NCBI GenBank assembly: GCA_026414605.1
Contig: JAOAIP010000050.1
Location: 1-55,471, forward strand
DNA length: 55,471 nucleotides
Reading direction: 5' to 3'
From: Bacteroidia bacterium
Lineage (GTDB): Bacteria; Bacteroidota; Bacteroidia; B-17B0; Aurantibacillaceae
In this document: positions 45,181 to 54,528 of the stretch, in pieces
Layout: each line of letters opens with the position of its first letter
Numbering within the stretch: position 1 is the first letter of the stretch
Notes under the pieces: generated by a model
What the model saw: only the letters and a program-made list of their open reading frames with translations
What the model was told of the DNA's origin: nothing
The model's database searches: none
Position numbers and translations under genes: made by a program

Positions 45181-45477
45181 GATTTAAAGTTAAGGTTTTT
45201 GAAAATCTTTAGATTGTCCGAGTCAAAATTTTAAAAGAAATTTTTCAATAATTTAAAACTTGCAAATAATAGAAAATTGATTTATTGTCTGAGTCATCTG
45301 AAGTAATTAAGTAGTTACTTTTCTTTGTCACTTTTAATTTTCTCCCCTCAATATAAAAATTTTTTACATTAAATGAAAATACTAAAAATCCACACATGTA
45401 AATACTATGAGATTCTAGAAAATAATACTCAAATACATACAACAAATATCAATTAATACTCCTCTTTGTCGTCATCT

Positions 45478-46746
45478 CTACAATCCTAACAACACTTCTT
45501 CAGGTTCTTTGCCATTGAAGATAAGTCGCACAGGATTTTCTATAAGTTCTTTGACTTTGTATAAAAATCCCACGCTTTCACGTCCATCAATGATTCTATG
45601 ATCATAACTCAATGCCACATACATAATGGGGCGAATTTCTACTTTCCCTTTTACAGCCACAGGACGTTCTACTACATTATGCATTCCTAATATCGCACTC
45701 TGCGGCGGATTGATGATGGGTGTAGACAGCATAGAACCAAACACGCCTCCATTCGTAATCGTAAATGTTCCTCCTTCCATCTCTGGAATGGTCAATTTTC
45801 CATCACGGGCTTTGATGGCTAATTCTTTGATTTTAAGTTCTATATCGGCTAAACTCATCGTTTCAGCATTACGAATAATAGGCACCATAAGTCCTTTTGG
45901 GGTACTAACGGCAATTCCTATATCGCAATAATTATGATATACAATTTCATCTCCATCAATCATTGCATTAACAGCAGGAAAATGATACAATGCTTCACAT
46001 ACGGCTTTGGTAAAAAAACTCATAAAGCCCAAATTCACATTGTATTTTTCTTTGAACTTATCTTTGTACTTATTCCGCACTTCATACACTGCACTCATAT
46101 CCACTTCGTTAAAAGTGGTGAGCATCGCCGTTTGATTCTTGACAGACACCAAACGTTTTGAAATGGCTTTGCGCAAAGACGACATCTTTTGTCGCTGTGT
46201 ATCTCTACTTCCTGACCAATAATTTTGAATGCTTTCTTGTGCTTTTGGGAAACCTGCTGCAATGTATTGCAAAACATCTTGTTTTGTAATTCTGCCGTTC
46301 TTGCCTGTTCCTTGAATTTGAGAAGTACTGATAGAATGTTCTGCCATTAATTTGCGAGCCGCAGGACTTGGTTCATTAGATGCAGGTGTAGTAGTCGTTT
46401 CATTGGATTTAGCGGTAGGAACATTCGTCGGAGTAGACGATACAGAAGCGGTTGTTGTAGCATCTGCTTTTTCTGTACTTGGTTTAAGATTTTGTGCAGA
46501 TGGTTTCACAGAAGTATCAATTTTTGCCACTACCGAATTGACAGGTACAGTTTCTCCTTCTTTGACGAGTATTTCTAATTTTCCTGCTTCTTCGGCGTTG
46601 AGTGTAAGGGTGGCTTTATCTGAATCAATTTCTGCTACTACTTCATCTTTTTCAACAATATCACCAGAGTTTTTAAGCCAACGGGCTATTGTTACTTCGG
46701 TTACAGATTCGCCCGGACTTGGTACTTTTAATTCTAAAATAGGCAT
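45478..46746 (-). CDS. sucB: 2-oxoglutarate dehydrogenase E2 (dihydrolipoyl succinyltransferase)
   Basis: 422 residues. One N-terminal lipoyl domain with EIDSDKATLTLNAEEAG (lipoyl-lysine, about K44), a Thr/Ser/Ala linker, the peripheral-subunit-binding domain PSPAARKLMAEHSISTSQIQ (about 128-150), and the catalytic domain ending ALSYDHRIIDGRESVGFL with active His and Asp. It transfers the succinyl group to CoA in the TCA cycle. Its gene is 43 nt downstream of sucA, so the two form one minus-strand operon. The E3 subunit gene is not in the window. Confidence 0.97.
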   Translation of the reverse strand: MPILELKVPSPGESVTEVTIARWLKNSGDIVEKDEVVAEIDSDKATLTLNAEEAGKLEILVKEGETVPVNSVVAKIDTSVKPSAQNLKPSTEKADATTTASVSSTPTNVPTAKSNETTTTPASNEPSPAARKLMAEHSISTSQIQGTGKNGRITKQDVLQYIAAGFPKAQESIQNYWSGSRDTQRQKMSSLRKAISKRLVSVKNQTAMLTTFNEVDMSAVYEVRNKYKDKFKEKYNVNLGFMSFFTKAVCEALYHFPAVNAMIDGDEIVYHNYCDIGIAVSTPKGLMVPIIRNAETMSLADIELKIKELAIKARDGKLTIPEMEGGTFTITNGGVFGSMLSTPIINPPQSAILGMHNVVERPVAVKGKVEIRPIMYVALSYDHRIIDGRESVGFLYKVKELIENPVRLIFNGKEPEEVLLGL

Positions 46747-46789
46747 ACGATTTATTTTTGATAATGTATTAATGATTTAATTTATTAAT

Positions 46790-49546
46790 TTAATAAGTGG
46801 CTTTTTTAGATTTTTCAAAAACAGTTTCCAAAATTCTTTTAGTTTCTTCTTCGTGTTTTTTTGAAAATCCTGTGGCAGGCGATGCAGATGCAGGGCGTCC
46901 TATGTACTTAAGTTTTATTGCTTCATCTTTAAGTTGATAAAATACAAACTGCCAAGCCCCTGCATTTTCGGGCTCTTCTTGAATGAAGTAGAATTCTTTT
47001 GCAGATGGATAACGTTTAAGATATTGGAATAATTGCTTTTTGGGGAATGGATACAATTGTTCAAGACGAATAAACGCAATATCATTGATATTATTTTTAT
47101 CTCTATACTCTACTAAATCATAATAAATTTTTCCTGAACAAATTCCTATTCTCTTAACTTCTAATGTATCTGCTTTTAAGAACGTATCATCTAAAACTTC
47201 ATGGAATTTATCAGAAGTAAAATCTTTTAATTTACTAACGGCTAAGGGATAACGTAATAACTTTTTAGGAGTAAAGCATATCAATGGTTTTCTAAAGTTT
47301 CGTTTAAGTTGTCTACGGAGAGCATGAAATTGTTGAGCAGGTGTGGTAGTATTGATGACTTGTATGTTATTACCTGCACAAAGTTGTAAATATCTTTCTA
47401 TTCGTGCTGATGAGTGCTCAGGTCCTTGTCCTTCGTAGCCGTGTGGCAAAAGCACTACTAAGCCATTCATTCTACGCCATTTATATTCTGCAGAAGAAAT
47501 GTATTGATCAAATACAATTTGAGCCCCATTGGCAAAATCACCAAATTGGGCTTCCCATATTACCAAATCATTTGGAGCCGCATAAGCATAGCCATATTCA
47601 AATCCTAAAACGGCATATTCAGAAAGTAATGAGTTATAGATTCTCAATTCTCCTTTTAATCCTGCATTATTAAGCGGTGTATATTCTTCTTCACTATCTT
47701 CAATTTTTAATACAGCGTGTCTATGCGAAAAAGTACCTCGTTCTACATCTTGACCACTAAAACGAACATTATGTCCTTCATTCATCAAGGTAGCATAAGC
47801 CATCAATTCTCCCATTGCCCAATCATAACTATCCGTTTCAATCATTTTTAATCGTTCTTCAAAAAGTTTAATGGTCTTATTGAAAAACTTCAAATCCCTT
47901 GGCAAAGTGTTGATTTTTTGAGCAATAGAAACAAATGTTTCTTTATCCACTTTTGTAGTATCGGGCGATTCTTCAAAATCTTTGTCAGTAGCCATCGTTA
48001 AGCCCTTCCAATAGCCCTCCAAAAAGGACGTCATCTTAGTAGCCGAAGTTTTTTTGGCTTCTTCTAATTTATTTTCTAATTCTTTTTTGAATTCTACTTC
48101 GTATTGCTTAGCAAATTCAAGTAATTCTGTATTGCCTTCTGCTTCTAATTTTTTCAAATAAAGTTGCTTAACATTAGGATGTTGTGCAATAATTTTGTAT
48201 AAAACAGGTTGAGTAAATCTCGGCTCATCGCCTTCGTTATGTCCATATTTGCGATAACCAAGGATATCAATAAATATATCTCGTTTGAAAGTTTGTCTAA
48301 ATTCCATGGCTATTTGTGCAACAAAACACAATGCTTCTACATCATCTGCATTGACGTGAAACACAGGTGCTAATATCACTTTTGCAACATCGGTACAGTA
48401 AATAGAAGACCTGCCATCTAAATAATTGGTTGTAAATCCTATTTGATTATTGATAACAATATGAATGGTACCACCCACTTTGTATCCATCTAATTGGCTC
48501 ATTTGAACCACTTCATATACTACGCCTTGCCCCGCTATGGCAGCATCTCCGTGCATTAAAATAGGACACGCTTTACTTAAATCTTTTTGATGCAAATTAT
48601 CAATTTTTGCACGAGTAATGCCTTCTACAACAGCATTCACGGCTTCTAAATGCGAAGGATTAGGCACCAAACTGATATGTACTTTTTCTTTTTCTGAAAA
48701 AACAACATCAGAAGAAAAACCCATGTGGTATTTAACATCACCATCATAACTTGGATCTTCTGATGGGCGACCTTCAAACTCAGCAAAAATATCCGAATAC
48801 CCTTTTTGCATGATATTGGCTAACACATTCAAACGTCCTCTGTGAGCCATTCCTAAAACAAAATCTTTTACACCTAACTTAGCCCCTAATTGAATAATAG
48901 TAGATAAGGCGGGAATAAACCCCTCATTACCTTCTAATGAAAATCGCTTTTGTCCTACAAACTTAGTGTGTAAAAATTGTTCAAAATTAACCGCTTGAAT
49001 GAGTTTTTTCAAAATCTCTTTCTTTTCTTCTTGAGAAAAATTGGGGGTACTCTTCGTTCTTTCTAATTTTTCTTGTAACCATTTTACCACCACAGGATCA
49101 CGCATATAGGCGTATTCCACACCTATACTGTTACAATAAGTTTGTTCCAGATGTTCAATAATCTTTCTTAATGGTGCAGCCCCAATTCCTATTTCATTTC
49201 CTGCTTGAAAAACAGTATCCAAATCATTTTTTGATAAGCCAAAATTTTCAATATCCAAATTAGGCGTATAAACTCTTCTATGCCTTACAGGATTGGTTTT
49301 TGTAAATAAATGCCCATGCTTTCTGTAGGCATTTATCAAATTTATAACTTTAAACTCCTTAGAGATATTTTCAGGAATTTCTGACACATCAGAAGGTAAC
49401 TCACTGTACTGAGTTCTTGCAAAATCAAATCCCTTAAAGAAATCGTGCCATGATGGATCTACATCATTAGGATTTTTCAAATACTTCAAATACAATTCTT
49501 CTATAGCATTGATATCTGCATTACTTAAAAAAGAAAATTTATCCAT
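46790..49546 (-). CDS. sucA: 2-oxoglutarate dehydrogenase E1 component
   Basis: 918 residues from ATG 49546; an ATG two codons upstream (49552) is equally possible. N-terminal helix LYLKYLKNPNDVDPSWHDFF, then the thiamine-diphosphate E1 core with VLGMAHRGRLNVLANI, KYHMGFSSDV, LVPNPSHLEAVNAVVEG, HGDAAIAGQGVVYEV, IVINNQIGFTT and DILGYRKYGHNEGDEPRFTQ, and the transketolase-type middle domain with GHNVRFSGQDVERGTFSHRH. It decarboxylates 2-oxoglutarate and passes the succinyl unit to SucB encoded downstream. A complete, ordinary TCA enzyme. Confidence 0.97.
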   Translation of the reverse strand: MDKFSFLSNADINAIEELYLKYLKNPNDVDPSWHDFFKGFDFARTQYSELPSDVSEIPENISKEFKVINLINAYRKHGHLFTKTNPVRHRRVYTPNLDIENFGLSKNDLDTVFQAGNEIGIGAAPLRKIIEHLEQTYCNSIGVEYAYMRDPVVVKWLQEKLERTKSTPNFSQEEKKEILKKLIQAVNFEQFLHTKFVGQKRFSLEGNEGFIPALSTIIQLGAKLGVKDFVLGMAHRGRLNVLANIMQKGYSDIFAEFEGRPSEDPSYDGDVKYHMGFSSDVVFSEKEKVHISLVPNPSHLEAVNAVVEGITRAKIDNLHQKDLSKACPILMHGDAAIAGQGVVYEVVQMSQLDGYKVGGTIHIVINNQIGFTTNYLDGRSSIYCTDVAKVILAPVFHVNADDVEALCFVAQIAMEFRQTFKRDIFIDILGYRKYGHNEGDEPRFTQPVLYKIIAQHPNVKQLYLKKLEAEGNTELLEFAKQYEVEFKKELENKLEEAKKTSATKMTSFLEGYWKGLTMATDKDFEESPDTTKVDKETFVSIAQKINTLPRDLKFFNKTIKLFEERLKMIETDSYDWAMGELMAYATLMNEGHNVRFSGQDVERGTFSHRHAVLKIEDSEEEYTPLNNAGLKGELRIYNSLLSEYAVLGFEYGYAYAAPNDLVIWEAQFGDFANGAQIVFDQYISSAEYKWRRMNGLVVLLPHGYEGQGPEHSSARIERYLQLCAGNNIQVINTTTPAQQFHALRRQLKRNFRKPLICFTPKKLLRYPLAVSKLKDFTSDKFHEVLDDTFLKADTLEVKRIGICSGKIYYDLVEYRDKNNINDIAFIRLEQLYPFPKKQLFQYLKRYPSAKEFYFIQEEPENAGAWQFVFYQLKDEAIKLKYIGRPASASPATGFSKKHEEETKRILETVFEKSKKATY

Positions 49547-49565
49547 GAACATAAAATTTGGCTGA

Positions 49566-49573
49566 CAAAGTTA
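49566..49573 (-). promoter_or_regulatory. Candidate -7 element for sucA-sucB
   Basis: TAACTTTG on the minus strand, 19 nt before the sucA start. The nearest upstream TTG gap is only 12 nt. The intergenic stretch also carries a purine-rich GTAGAAAGTGAAAAG (49601-49615) like the tail of the long repeats. Confidence 0.4.
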
Positions 49574-49731
49574 CGAAATTATTTACAAGTAATGCGAAAA
49601 GTAGAAAGTGAAAAGAAATACCACTTGTTTTTAGCATATTTCTTCGCTTTAATCTTTTTATAAAAAACAAATACATATGATTTAAGAAAAAATAACTTGC
49701 ATATTTTTTAATTACTCCGTAAAATTGTGGT

Positions 49732-50616
49732 GTGAAAGAAAACATTCTGTCCTATATTGATTATCTTAAGTTTCAGAAAAATTTTTCTGAACATACAATT
49801 GTTGCATACCAAAAAGATTTAATAGATTTTGCAGAGTTTTTAAATGACTCTCCTATTACAGAAGTTCAAAAAAAACACATTCGTTCTTATATTAGTTTTT
49901 TATCTCAACAAAATTTAGAAGCCAAAACTATTCGCCGCAAAATTTCTGCTATTCGTTCTTTTTTCAGATATTTAGTCAAAGAAAACATCTGCACTACTAA
50001 TCCATGCATAGGATTAATTCTACCCAAACTTAAAAAAACAGTTCCTGAATTTATTGATGCAGACCCATTGTTGCAGTATTTAGAAAGTAATGAAATTAAT
50101 GCTTCCGATTTTGAAAGTATAAGAAATTTAATCATCATAGATATTTTATTTCAAACAGGTATTCGTAGAAGCGAATTAGCCCAATTAAAATGGCAAGATA
50201 TTGATTTGCACAATTTACAATTAAAAGTATTAGGAAAAAGAAAAAAAGAAAGAATTATTCCATTTTCATTGCAATTAAAAACTAACCTTGAACGCTATTT
50301 TATCGTATTAAAAGAAAATAATTTGATGAACGATTTTGTATTAGTTAATAAAAAAGGCAAGCCACTATCAGGTTTTCAAATTTATTATATTGTCAAAAAT
50401 GAATTATCCAAAATAACCACTAAAATCAACAAATATCCACATATTTTAAGACACAGTTTTGCTACCCTTATGCTTAATAACGGAGCGGATATCAATGCCG
50501 TAAAAGAATTATTAGGTCATTCCAACTTAAAAGCAACAGAAATATATACTCACAGCAATATAGAACAACTCAAAAAAATATACAAACAAGCCCATCCCCG
50601 TTCGGGCGATGCTTAA
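49732..50616 (+). CDS. Tyrosine recombinase, XerC/XerD type
   Basis: 294 residues from GTG 49732. An N-terminal SAM-like core-binding domain (1-90; [20 protein letters not shown]) is followed by the catalytic domain with the full catalytic set: R145 in [13 protein letters not shown], a Lys near 172 in GKRKKER, H237/R240 in HILRHSF, H263 in LLGHSN and nucleophile Y272 in EIYTH. The size and position (start of an xer-hpf pair, typical in Bacteroidota) indicate the chromosome-dimer resolution recombinase rather than a phage integrase. No att sites or mobile genes flank it. It is 37 nt upstream of hpf. Confidence 0.93.
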   Translation: MKENILSYIDYLKFQKNFSEHTIVAYQKDLIDFAEFLNDSPITEVQKKHIRSYISFLSQQNLEAKTIRRKISAIRSFFRYLVKENICTTNPCIGLILPKLKKTVPEFIDADPLLQYLESNEINASDFESIRNLIIIDILFQTGIRRSELAQLKWQDIDLHNLQLKVLGKRKKERIIPFSLQLKTNLERYFIVLKENNLMNDFVLVNKKGKPLSGFQIYYIVKNELSKITTKINKYPHILRHSFATLMLNNGADINAVKELLGHSNLKATEIYTHSNIEQLKKIYKQAHPRSGDA

Positions 50617-50653
50617 AATAAATCATCTTCATTAACCATTAAAACTTACCATT

Positions 50654-50935
50654 ATGACAACCAAAATTCAATCTGTGCACTTTGATGCCGACAAAAAACT
50701 CATCCAATTCATTGAAGAAAAAGTCAATAAACTCACTCGCTTTCATTCAGGAATTATCCATAGCGATATTGTATTAAAATTAGAAAACGCATCTGATAAT
50801 GCTAACAAAATAGCCGAAATCAAATTACACACTAATAATGGCGATTTATTTGCTAAAAAACAAGATAAATCCTTTGAAGCCGCAGTAGATAGTGCTGTAG
50901 AAGCATTAAGAAGACAAATAGATAAAAACAAATAG
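50654..50935 (+). CDS. hpf: Ribosome hibernation-promoting factor (short HPF/YfiA type)
   Basis: 93 residues, the short form without the dimerising C-terminal domain. Family segments: QSVHFDADKKLIQFIEEKV near 6-24, LTRFHSGIIHSDIVLKLE near 27-44, and AAVDSAVEALRRQIDK near 76-91. It binds the 30S decoding centre in stationary phase. In many Bacteroidota the xer-hpf pair is followed by tRNA genes and tuf; here that position holds a palindrome and a repeat copy instead, so the usual continuation has been lost or moved. Confidence 0.94.
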   Translation: MTTKIQSVHFDADKKLIQFIEEKVNKLTRFHSGIIHSDIVLKLENASDNANKIAEIKLHTNNGDLFAKKQDKSFEAAVDSAVEALRRQIDKNK

Positions 50936-50969
50936 TTTTTTACACCATAATTTTGCAGTGTTATTCAAA

Positions 50970-50991
50970 GAGTTGCAAACGTTTGCAACTC
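50970..50991. promoter_or_regulatory. Perfect 22-bp palindrome with LacI-family operator core
   Basis: GAGTTGCAAAC followed by its exact complement GTTTGCAACTC. The inner GCAAACGTTTGC matches the LacI/PurR-family operator consensus. A T-tract follows 7 nt later, so an hpf terminator is the main alternative. Between here and the repeat copy (50992-51113) nothing else was recognised. Confidence 0.55.
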
Positions 50992-51113
50992 GGTGTATTT
51001 TTTATTGACTTTATTTTTTAAATTAAAAATGTTTGCCGATTTTCATTTCGTGTGTGCAATTTATTAGTTCAATGTGTCCAAATTTTAATATTGTAATCTC
51101 TTTTTGAAATATT

Positions 51114-51612
51114 ATTATTTGGGCGTGCCCCTCACACACCACAGCATTTCCAATCTTTGTAGATGTTTTTATTCCATTGTTTAAAAACGACAAAAAATGT
51201 CGTTCAAAGATTTCATTCGGCTGTGATGTGTTCGGGTCGGGCTGCTACGGGCTTCGCTTTCGCTTCGGCAACCCTCGCCTTATCGTCATTGCGAACGAAG
51301 TGAAGCAATCTCAATAGGATTTGCCAAACAACCAATAAGAGATTGCTTCGGGCTATGCCCTCGCAACGAGGACTAACGAAGGCGAGGCAGTGCCGGCGGC
51401 TCACTTCGTTCGCCGCCGCCCTCCGCATCCCTCACGCAAACTTCAGTTAAAAGTCAAAAGTTGAAAGTAAAAAGTTAAAAGTTTTTTGCCAATAAAGAGT
51501 TTAACCCACTAAATATCACAAGAATATTCTTTACTCTTTTCTCATTCCAATTTCCACTTTCATCTTTTCACTTTATACTTTCCACTTTATACTAAAAGGG
51601 GTGAGTGAAAAC
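51114..51612 (+). repeat. Interspersed structured repeat, copy C (longest)
   Basis: Same plan as copy B: ATTTGGGCGTGCCCC start; arm CACACACCACAGC against GCTGTGATGTGT; inner AACGAC/GTCGTT hairpin near 51186-51204; GGGCTTCG tail. It carries an extra segment with CGTCATTGCGAACGAAGTGA (51288-51307) and a second GC-rich stem (51394-51418), then the same purine/pyrimidine tail and AAAGGGGTGAGTGAAAAC ending. It accounts for most of the gap 50936-51688. The short open frame 51213-51428 on the minus strand is a by-product of this GC-rich repeat, not a gene. Confidence 0.85.
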
Positions 51613-51688
51613 TACTAATTTTTTACTTTCCAATACTCACGCAAGATAATAGCATTAAAACATCACTAAATTCAAAGTTCTCAAATTA

Positions 51689-54277
51689 TTATTTCTTAAT
51701 AATCACTTTGCTTTGATAGACATCCTCTTTGTTAATTACTCTAATTAAATATACACCTTCATCAAGTTCTGCTACATTTATTTTTTCCTCATCATTATTA
51801 GTTGTAACCAACATCACAAGTTTACCAATAGCATCATATAATTCTATCTTACTATCTCTTGCTAATCCTTTGATATTCAGATAACCATTTGTTGGATTTG
51901 GAAATAAACTGATACTATTAGTGCTTGTAATTGATTTAATCGCAGTAATGACTTGACACGCACTTGTGTCTGAACATGCCCCCACTGTAATAATTACTGC
52001 ATAAGAACCATTGCCTGGCACTACATATGATTGACTTGTAGCACCTGGGATATTGGTATTATTATTACAATTATACCATTGATAGGTGGCTCCCGTTTGT
52101 AATGCAGTCAAGGTTCCGCCATTTACACTAACAGAGGTATTTATTGGAGCAGGTTGAGTGATATTCACTGTTGCAGTTTTTACACAATTTTTTGAATCCT
52201 TGATAGTTGCTGTGTAAGTGCCCGCAGCAAGTCCTGAGGCAGTAGCAGCATTACCGCCCGTTGGACTCCATGTGTATGAATATGAGGGCGTTCCACCACT
52301 TACATTCAATGTCGCACTACCATTGCTACCCCCATTGCAGGATACATTCGTTTGACTTACAGTTACTGATATTGCAGGAGGTTGAGTAATATTGACCGTC
52401 TTTGTCGTTGTACAATTGTTCGCATCTTTAATAGTTGCTGTATAAGTGCCCGCAGTAAGTCCTGAGGCAATAGCAGCATTACCGCCCGTTGGACTCCAGG
52501 TGTATGAATATGAGGGCGTTCCACCACTTACATTCAATGTCGCACTACCATTGCTTCCCCCATTGCAGGACACATTTGTTTGACTTACAGTTACTGATAT
52601 TGCAGGAGGTTGAGTAATATTGACCGTCTTTGTCGTTGTACAATTGTTCGCATCTTTGATAGTTGCTGTGTAAGTGCCCGCAGTAAGTCCTGAGGCAGTA
52701 GCAGCATTACCTCCCGTTGGACTCCAAGTGTACGAATAAGAAGGCGTTCCGCCACTTACATTCAATGTTGCACTACCATTGCTGCCTCCATTGCAGGATA
52801 CATTACTTTGAGATGAAGTTACAGATAATTGTGTAATACTGATAGTGTTTGAAGCCGTACCAACGGTACCATTACTTGCAGTAAGGGTAATAGTATAAGT
52901 ACCCCCATTAGCAAAGGTAATAGAAGGATTAGTCGCATTGGCATTAGGATTAAAACTTACTCCTGTTGTAGGTGTTACTACCCAAGTATAAGTAGGTGTA
53001 GGTGAACCTGTTGTGGTATTAGTCATTGTAACAGCAGATCCTGCACAAGCAACAGATGGTGAAGAAAATGAAACATTTAATGTCGGTGAAGATGTGGAAC
53101 ACAAACCATGAGTACCTAAGTATTTTCTGTAAGGAGAATTAGCCATTGCCGTTTGAATACGAGTCGTTTGATCTACAGTAAACATATACATGCAAGGGTC
53201 GTCTGTATAATCCATAAAATTCATAAACATTTCACCATCGGGAGAATTGCCTGAACAAGTTCCAACATGATAGGGATAAGTAGGACAACCATAATTAGAT
53301 GTCTGAGCAGGGGGAGTATCTGTACAATAATCTGTTGCACAGGTTCCATCGCCCCAAATATGTCTTAAACCCAGCCAGTGCCCAATTTCATGAGTACAAG
53401 TTCTTCCTAAGTTATAAGTAGGATCATAAGTTCCAGAAGGATAAATGTTTTGAGATCCAAATGCTTTTGCCCAACACCAAAAACCATCGGTAGTAGAAGT
53501 TCCTGTACTTCCCGCAGGAATACCTGTTAACCCACTGAGATAAGGAAAAGTGGCATACCCTAAAAGCCCCACCGTAGAATATTCATCTGTAACCCAGATA
53601 TTTAAGTATTTGCTGACATTCCAAATGGTATTTTTCTTGATGTAATTATTGATAAAATCTTGGAATTTACTTGGATTATTATAAACAGAAGACGCAGGAT
53701 TTTTGGATGTAAAAGTACCTGTTAATGCAGGGAGTGAGTTATAGTTAATACGATCTACACCTGGCTCAGGAAGAATGTTGCCTGCAGTATCTTTGGTTGC
53801 TAAACAAAATTGTATTCCTGTATTAGCGATTTTCACTCTACCGTTTCCGTCTTTGTTAGCGGCAGGCAAAGATGCCGCATAATTAACAAAAGCATTAGAT
53901 GGATATGTACTGCTATTGTAACCTGTACCGCCAAAATCCTGATTTAAAACTTGAATTTGCGAAGTTAATTGACCATAAGCCAAGTTAGGATAAGTACCCA
54001 CTGTTTGTCCGCCGTGAATGACGTGTATAATTACAGGAATAGTATAATTGGCTTGGATTTGATTAGAGTTAGCACTATTTCGTTGTGTAAAATCATTAAG
54101 AACTTCTGGGTGTTGTTGAACATATTGTTGAATCAATTGTTGGAAGTGATTTTCCCATTCATCAGGAGGAGGAGTAGTTCCACATCCTCTGTTAGGAAAA
54201 GATGGGTGTTGTGCAAAAATACTGATATTAAACAAAGTCAAAGATAAAACCGAAACAAGAATACTTTTGAATTTCAT
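51689..54277 (-). CDS. M43-family (pappalysin-like) secreted metalloprotease with SprB repeats and T9SS signal
   Basis: About 862 residues from ATG 54277; an upstream TTG adding 7 residues is rejected. Signal peptide MKFKSILVSVLSLTLFNIS; catalytic domain with zinc motif HEIGHWLGLRH near 296-306 and Met-turn NFMDYTDDPC near 353-362, plus conserved paired cysteines; a PKD-like domain near 400-480; three nearly identical 76-residue SprB repeats (VSCNGGSNGSATLNVSGGTP..YSYTWSP); and a type A sorting domain ending YLIRVINKEDVYQSKVIIKK. It is exported by T9SS and anchored or released at the surface, likely to degrade host or environmental protein. It has a -7 box just upstream. Confidence 0.93.
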   Translation of the reverse strand: MKFKSILVSVLSLTLFNISIFAQHPSFPNRGCGTTPPPDEWENHFQQLIQQYVQQHPEVLNDFTQRNSANSNQIQANYTIPVIIHVIHGGQTVGTYPNLAYGQLTSQIQVLNQDFGGTGYNSSTYPSNAFVNYAASLPAANKDGNGRVKIANTGIQFCLATKDTAGNILPEPGVDRINYNSLPALTGTFTSKNPASSVYNNPSKFQDFINNYIKKNTIWNVSKYLNIWVTDEYSTVGLLGYATFPYLSGLTGIPAGSTGTSTTDGFWCWAKAFGSQNIYPSGTYDPTYNLGRTCTHEIGHWLGLRHIWGDGTCATDYCTDTPPAQTSNYGCPTYPYHVGTCSGNSPDGEMFMNFMDYTDDPCMYMFTVDQTTRIQTAMANSPYRKYLGTHGLCSTSSPTLNVSFSSPSVACAGSAVTMTNTTTGSPTPTYTWVVTPTTGVSFNPNANATNPSITFANGGTYTITLTASNGTVGTASNTISITQLSVTSSQSNVSCNGGSNGSATLNVSGGTPSYSYTWSPTGGNAATASGLTAGTYTATIKDANNCTTTKTVNITQPPAISVTVSQTNVSCNGGSNGSATLNVSGGTPSYSYTWSPTGGNAAIASGLTAGTYTATIKDANNCTTTKTVNITQPPAISVTVSQTNVSCNGGSNGSATLNVSGGTPSYSYTWSPTGGNAATASGLAAGTYTATIKDSKNCVKTATVNITQPAPINTSVSVNGGTLTALQTGATYQWYNCNNNTNIPGATSQSYVVPGNGSYAVIITVGACSDTSACQVITAIKSITSTNSISLFPNPTNGYLNIKGLARDSKIELYDAIGKLVMLVTTNNDEEKINVAELDEGVYLIRVINKEDVYQSKVIIKK
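52146..52829 (-). repeat. Three 228-bp tandem units encoding SprB repeats
   Basis: Each 76-codon unit repeats with very high identity; for example the segment TGCAGGAGGTTGAGTAATAT starts at both 52373 and 52601, exactly 228 nt apart. The near-identity suggests recent duplication or gene conversion, and the region is prone to assembly collapse or expansion. One outlying unit differs more (IKDSKNC instead of IKDANNC). Confidence 0.9.
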
Positions 54278-54295
54278 ACTTAAAAATTTTGCCTG

Positions 54296-54303
54296 CAAAT
54301 TTA
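54296..54303 (-). promoter_or_regulatory. Candidate -7 element for the M43 protease
   Basis: TAAATTTG on the minus strand, 18 nt before the preferred ATG. It overlaps the discarded upstream TTG start, further supporting the shorter protein. Confidence 0.5.
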
Positions 54304-54474
54304 TATCCTAATTAGATGATAGGACCTATTTTCATATAAAAATACGACCATTCATTGAACAATAACTACCAATTGTAAAAATTAGGGGATGGGGGAGACC
54401 TTCAAAGTAAAATTTTACATTGTACTCTTCATAAATTTCAAAACAAAAAATTTTTTTAATAAAAACTTATTACA

Positions 54475-54482
54475 TACATTTG
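54475..54482 (+). promoter_or_regulatory. Candidate -7 element for cas9
   Basis: TACATTTG matches TAnnTTTG, with no clear TTG upstream at the right spacing. If used, the cas9 mRNA leader would be about 150 nt and would include the complement of the entire tracrRNA candidate. Confidence 0.4.
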
Positions 54483-54502
54483 CAATAGAACTGCAATAGA
54501 AC
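54481..54502 (+). repeat. Tandem 11-bp direct repeat at the candidate cas9 start site
   Basis: TGCAATAGAAC occurs twice back to back, directly overlapping the end of the candidate -7 element. It could be a regulatory site or chance; no function is known. Confidence 0.6.
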
Positions 54503-54528
54503 ACAAATTATACTAAATATACAAAAAT

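Noticed and set aside
45245-45445. 66-residue open frame in the 297-nt gap before sucB
   Set aside because: No signal peptide, family match or credible start context; the gap 45181-45477 shows only AT-rich sequence without recognised elements.
46352-46780. 142-residue plus-strand open frame
   Set aside because: It is antisense to the Ala/Thr-rich linker and lipoyl domain of sucB and is explained by that gene's composition.
49732-50616. Tyrosine recombinase as the integrase of a mobile element
   Set aside because: Size, Xer-like motifs, the hpf neighbour, and the absence of att sites or cargo genes fit a housekeeping Xer recombinase.
51213-51428. 71-residue open frame on the minus strand
   Set aside because: It lies in repeat copy C; its Arg/Ala-rich sequence follows the repeat, not a protein.
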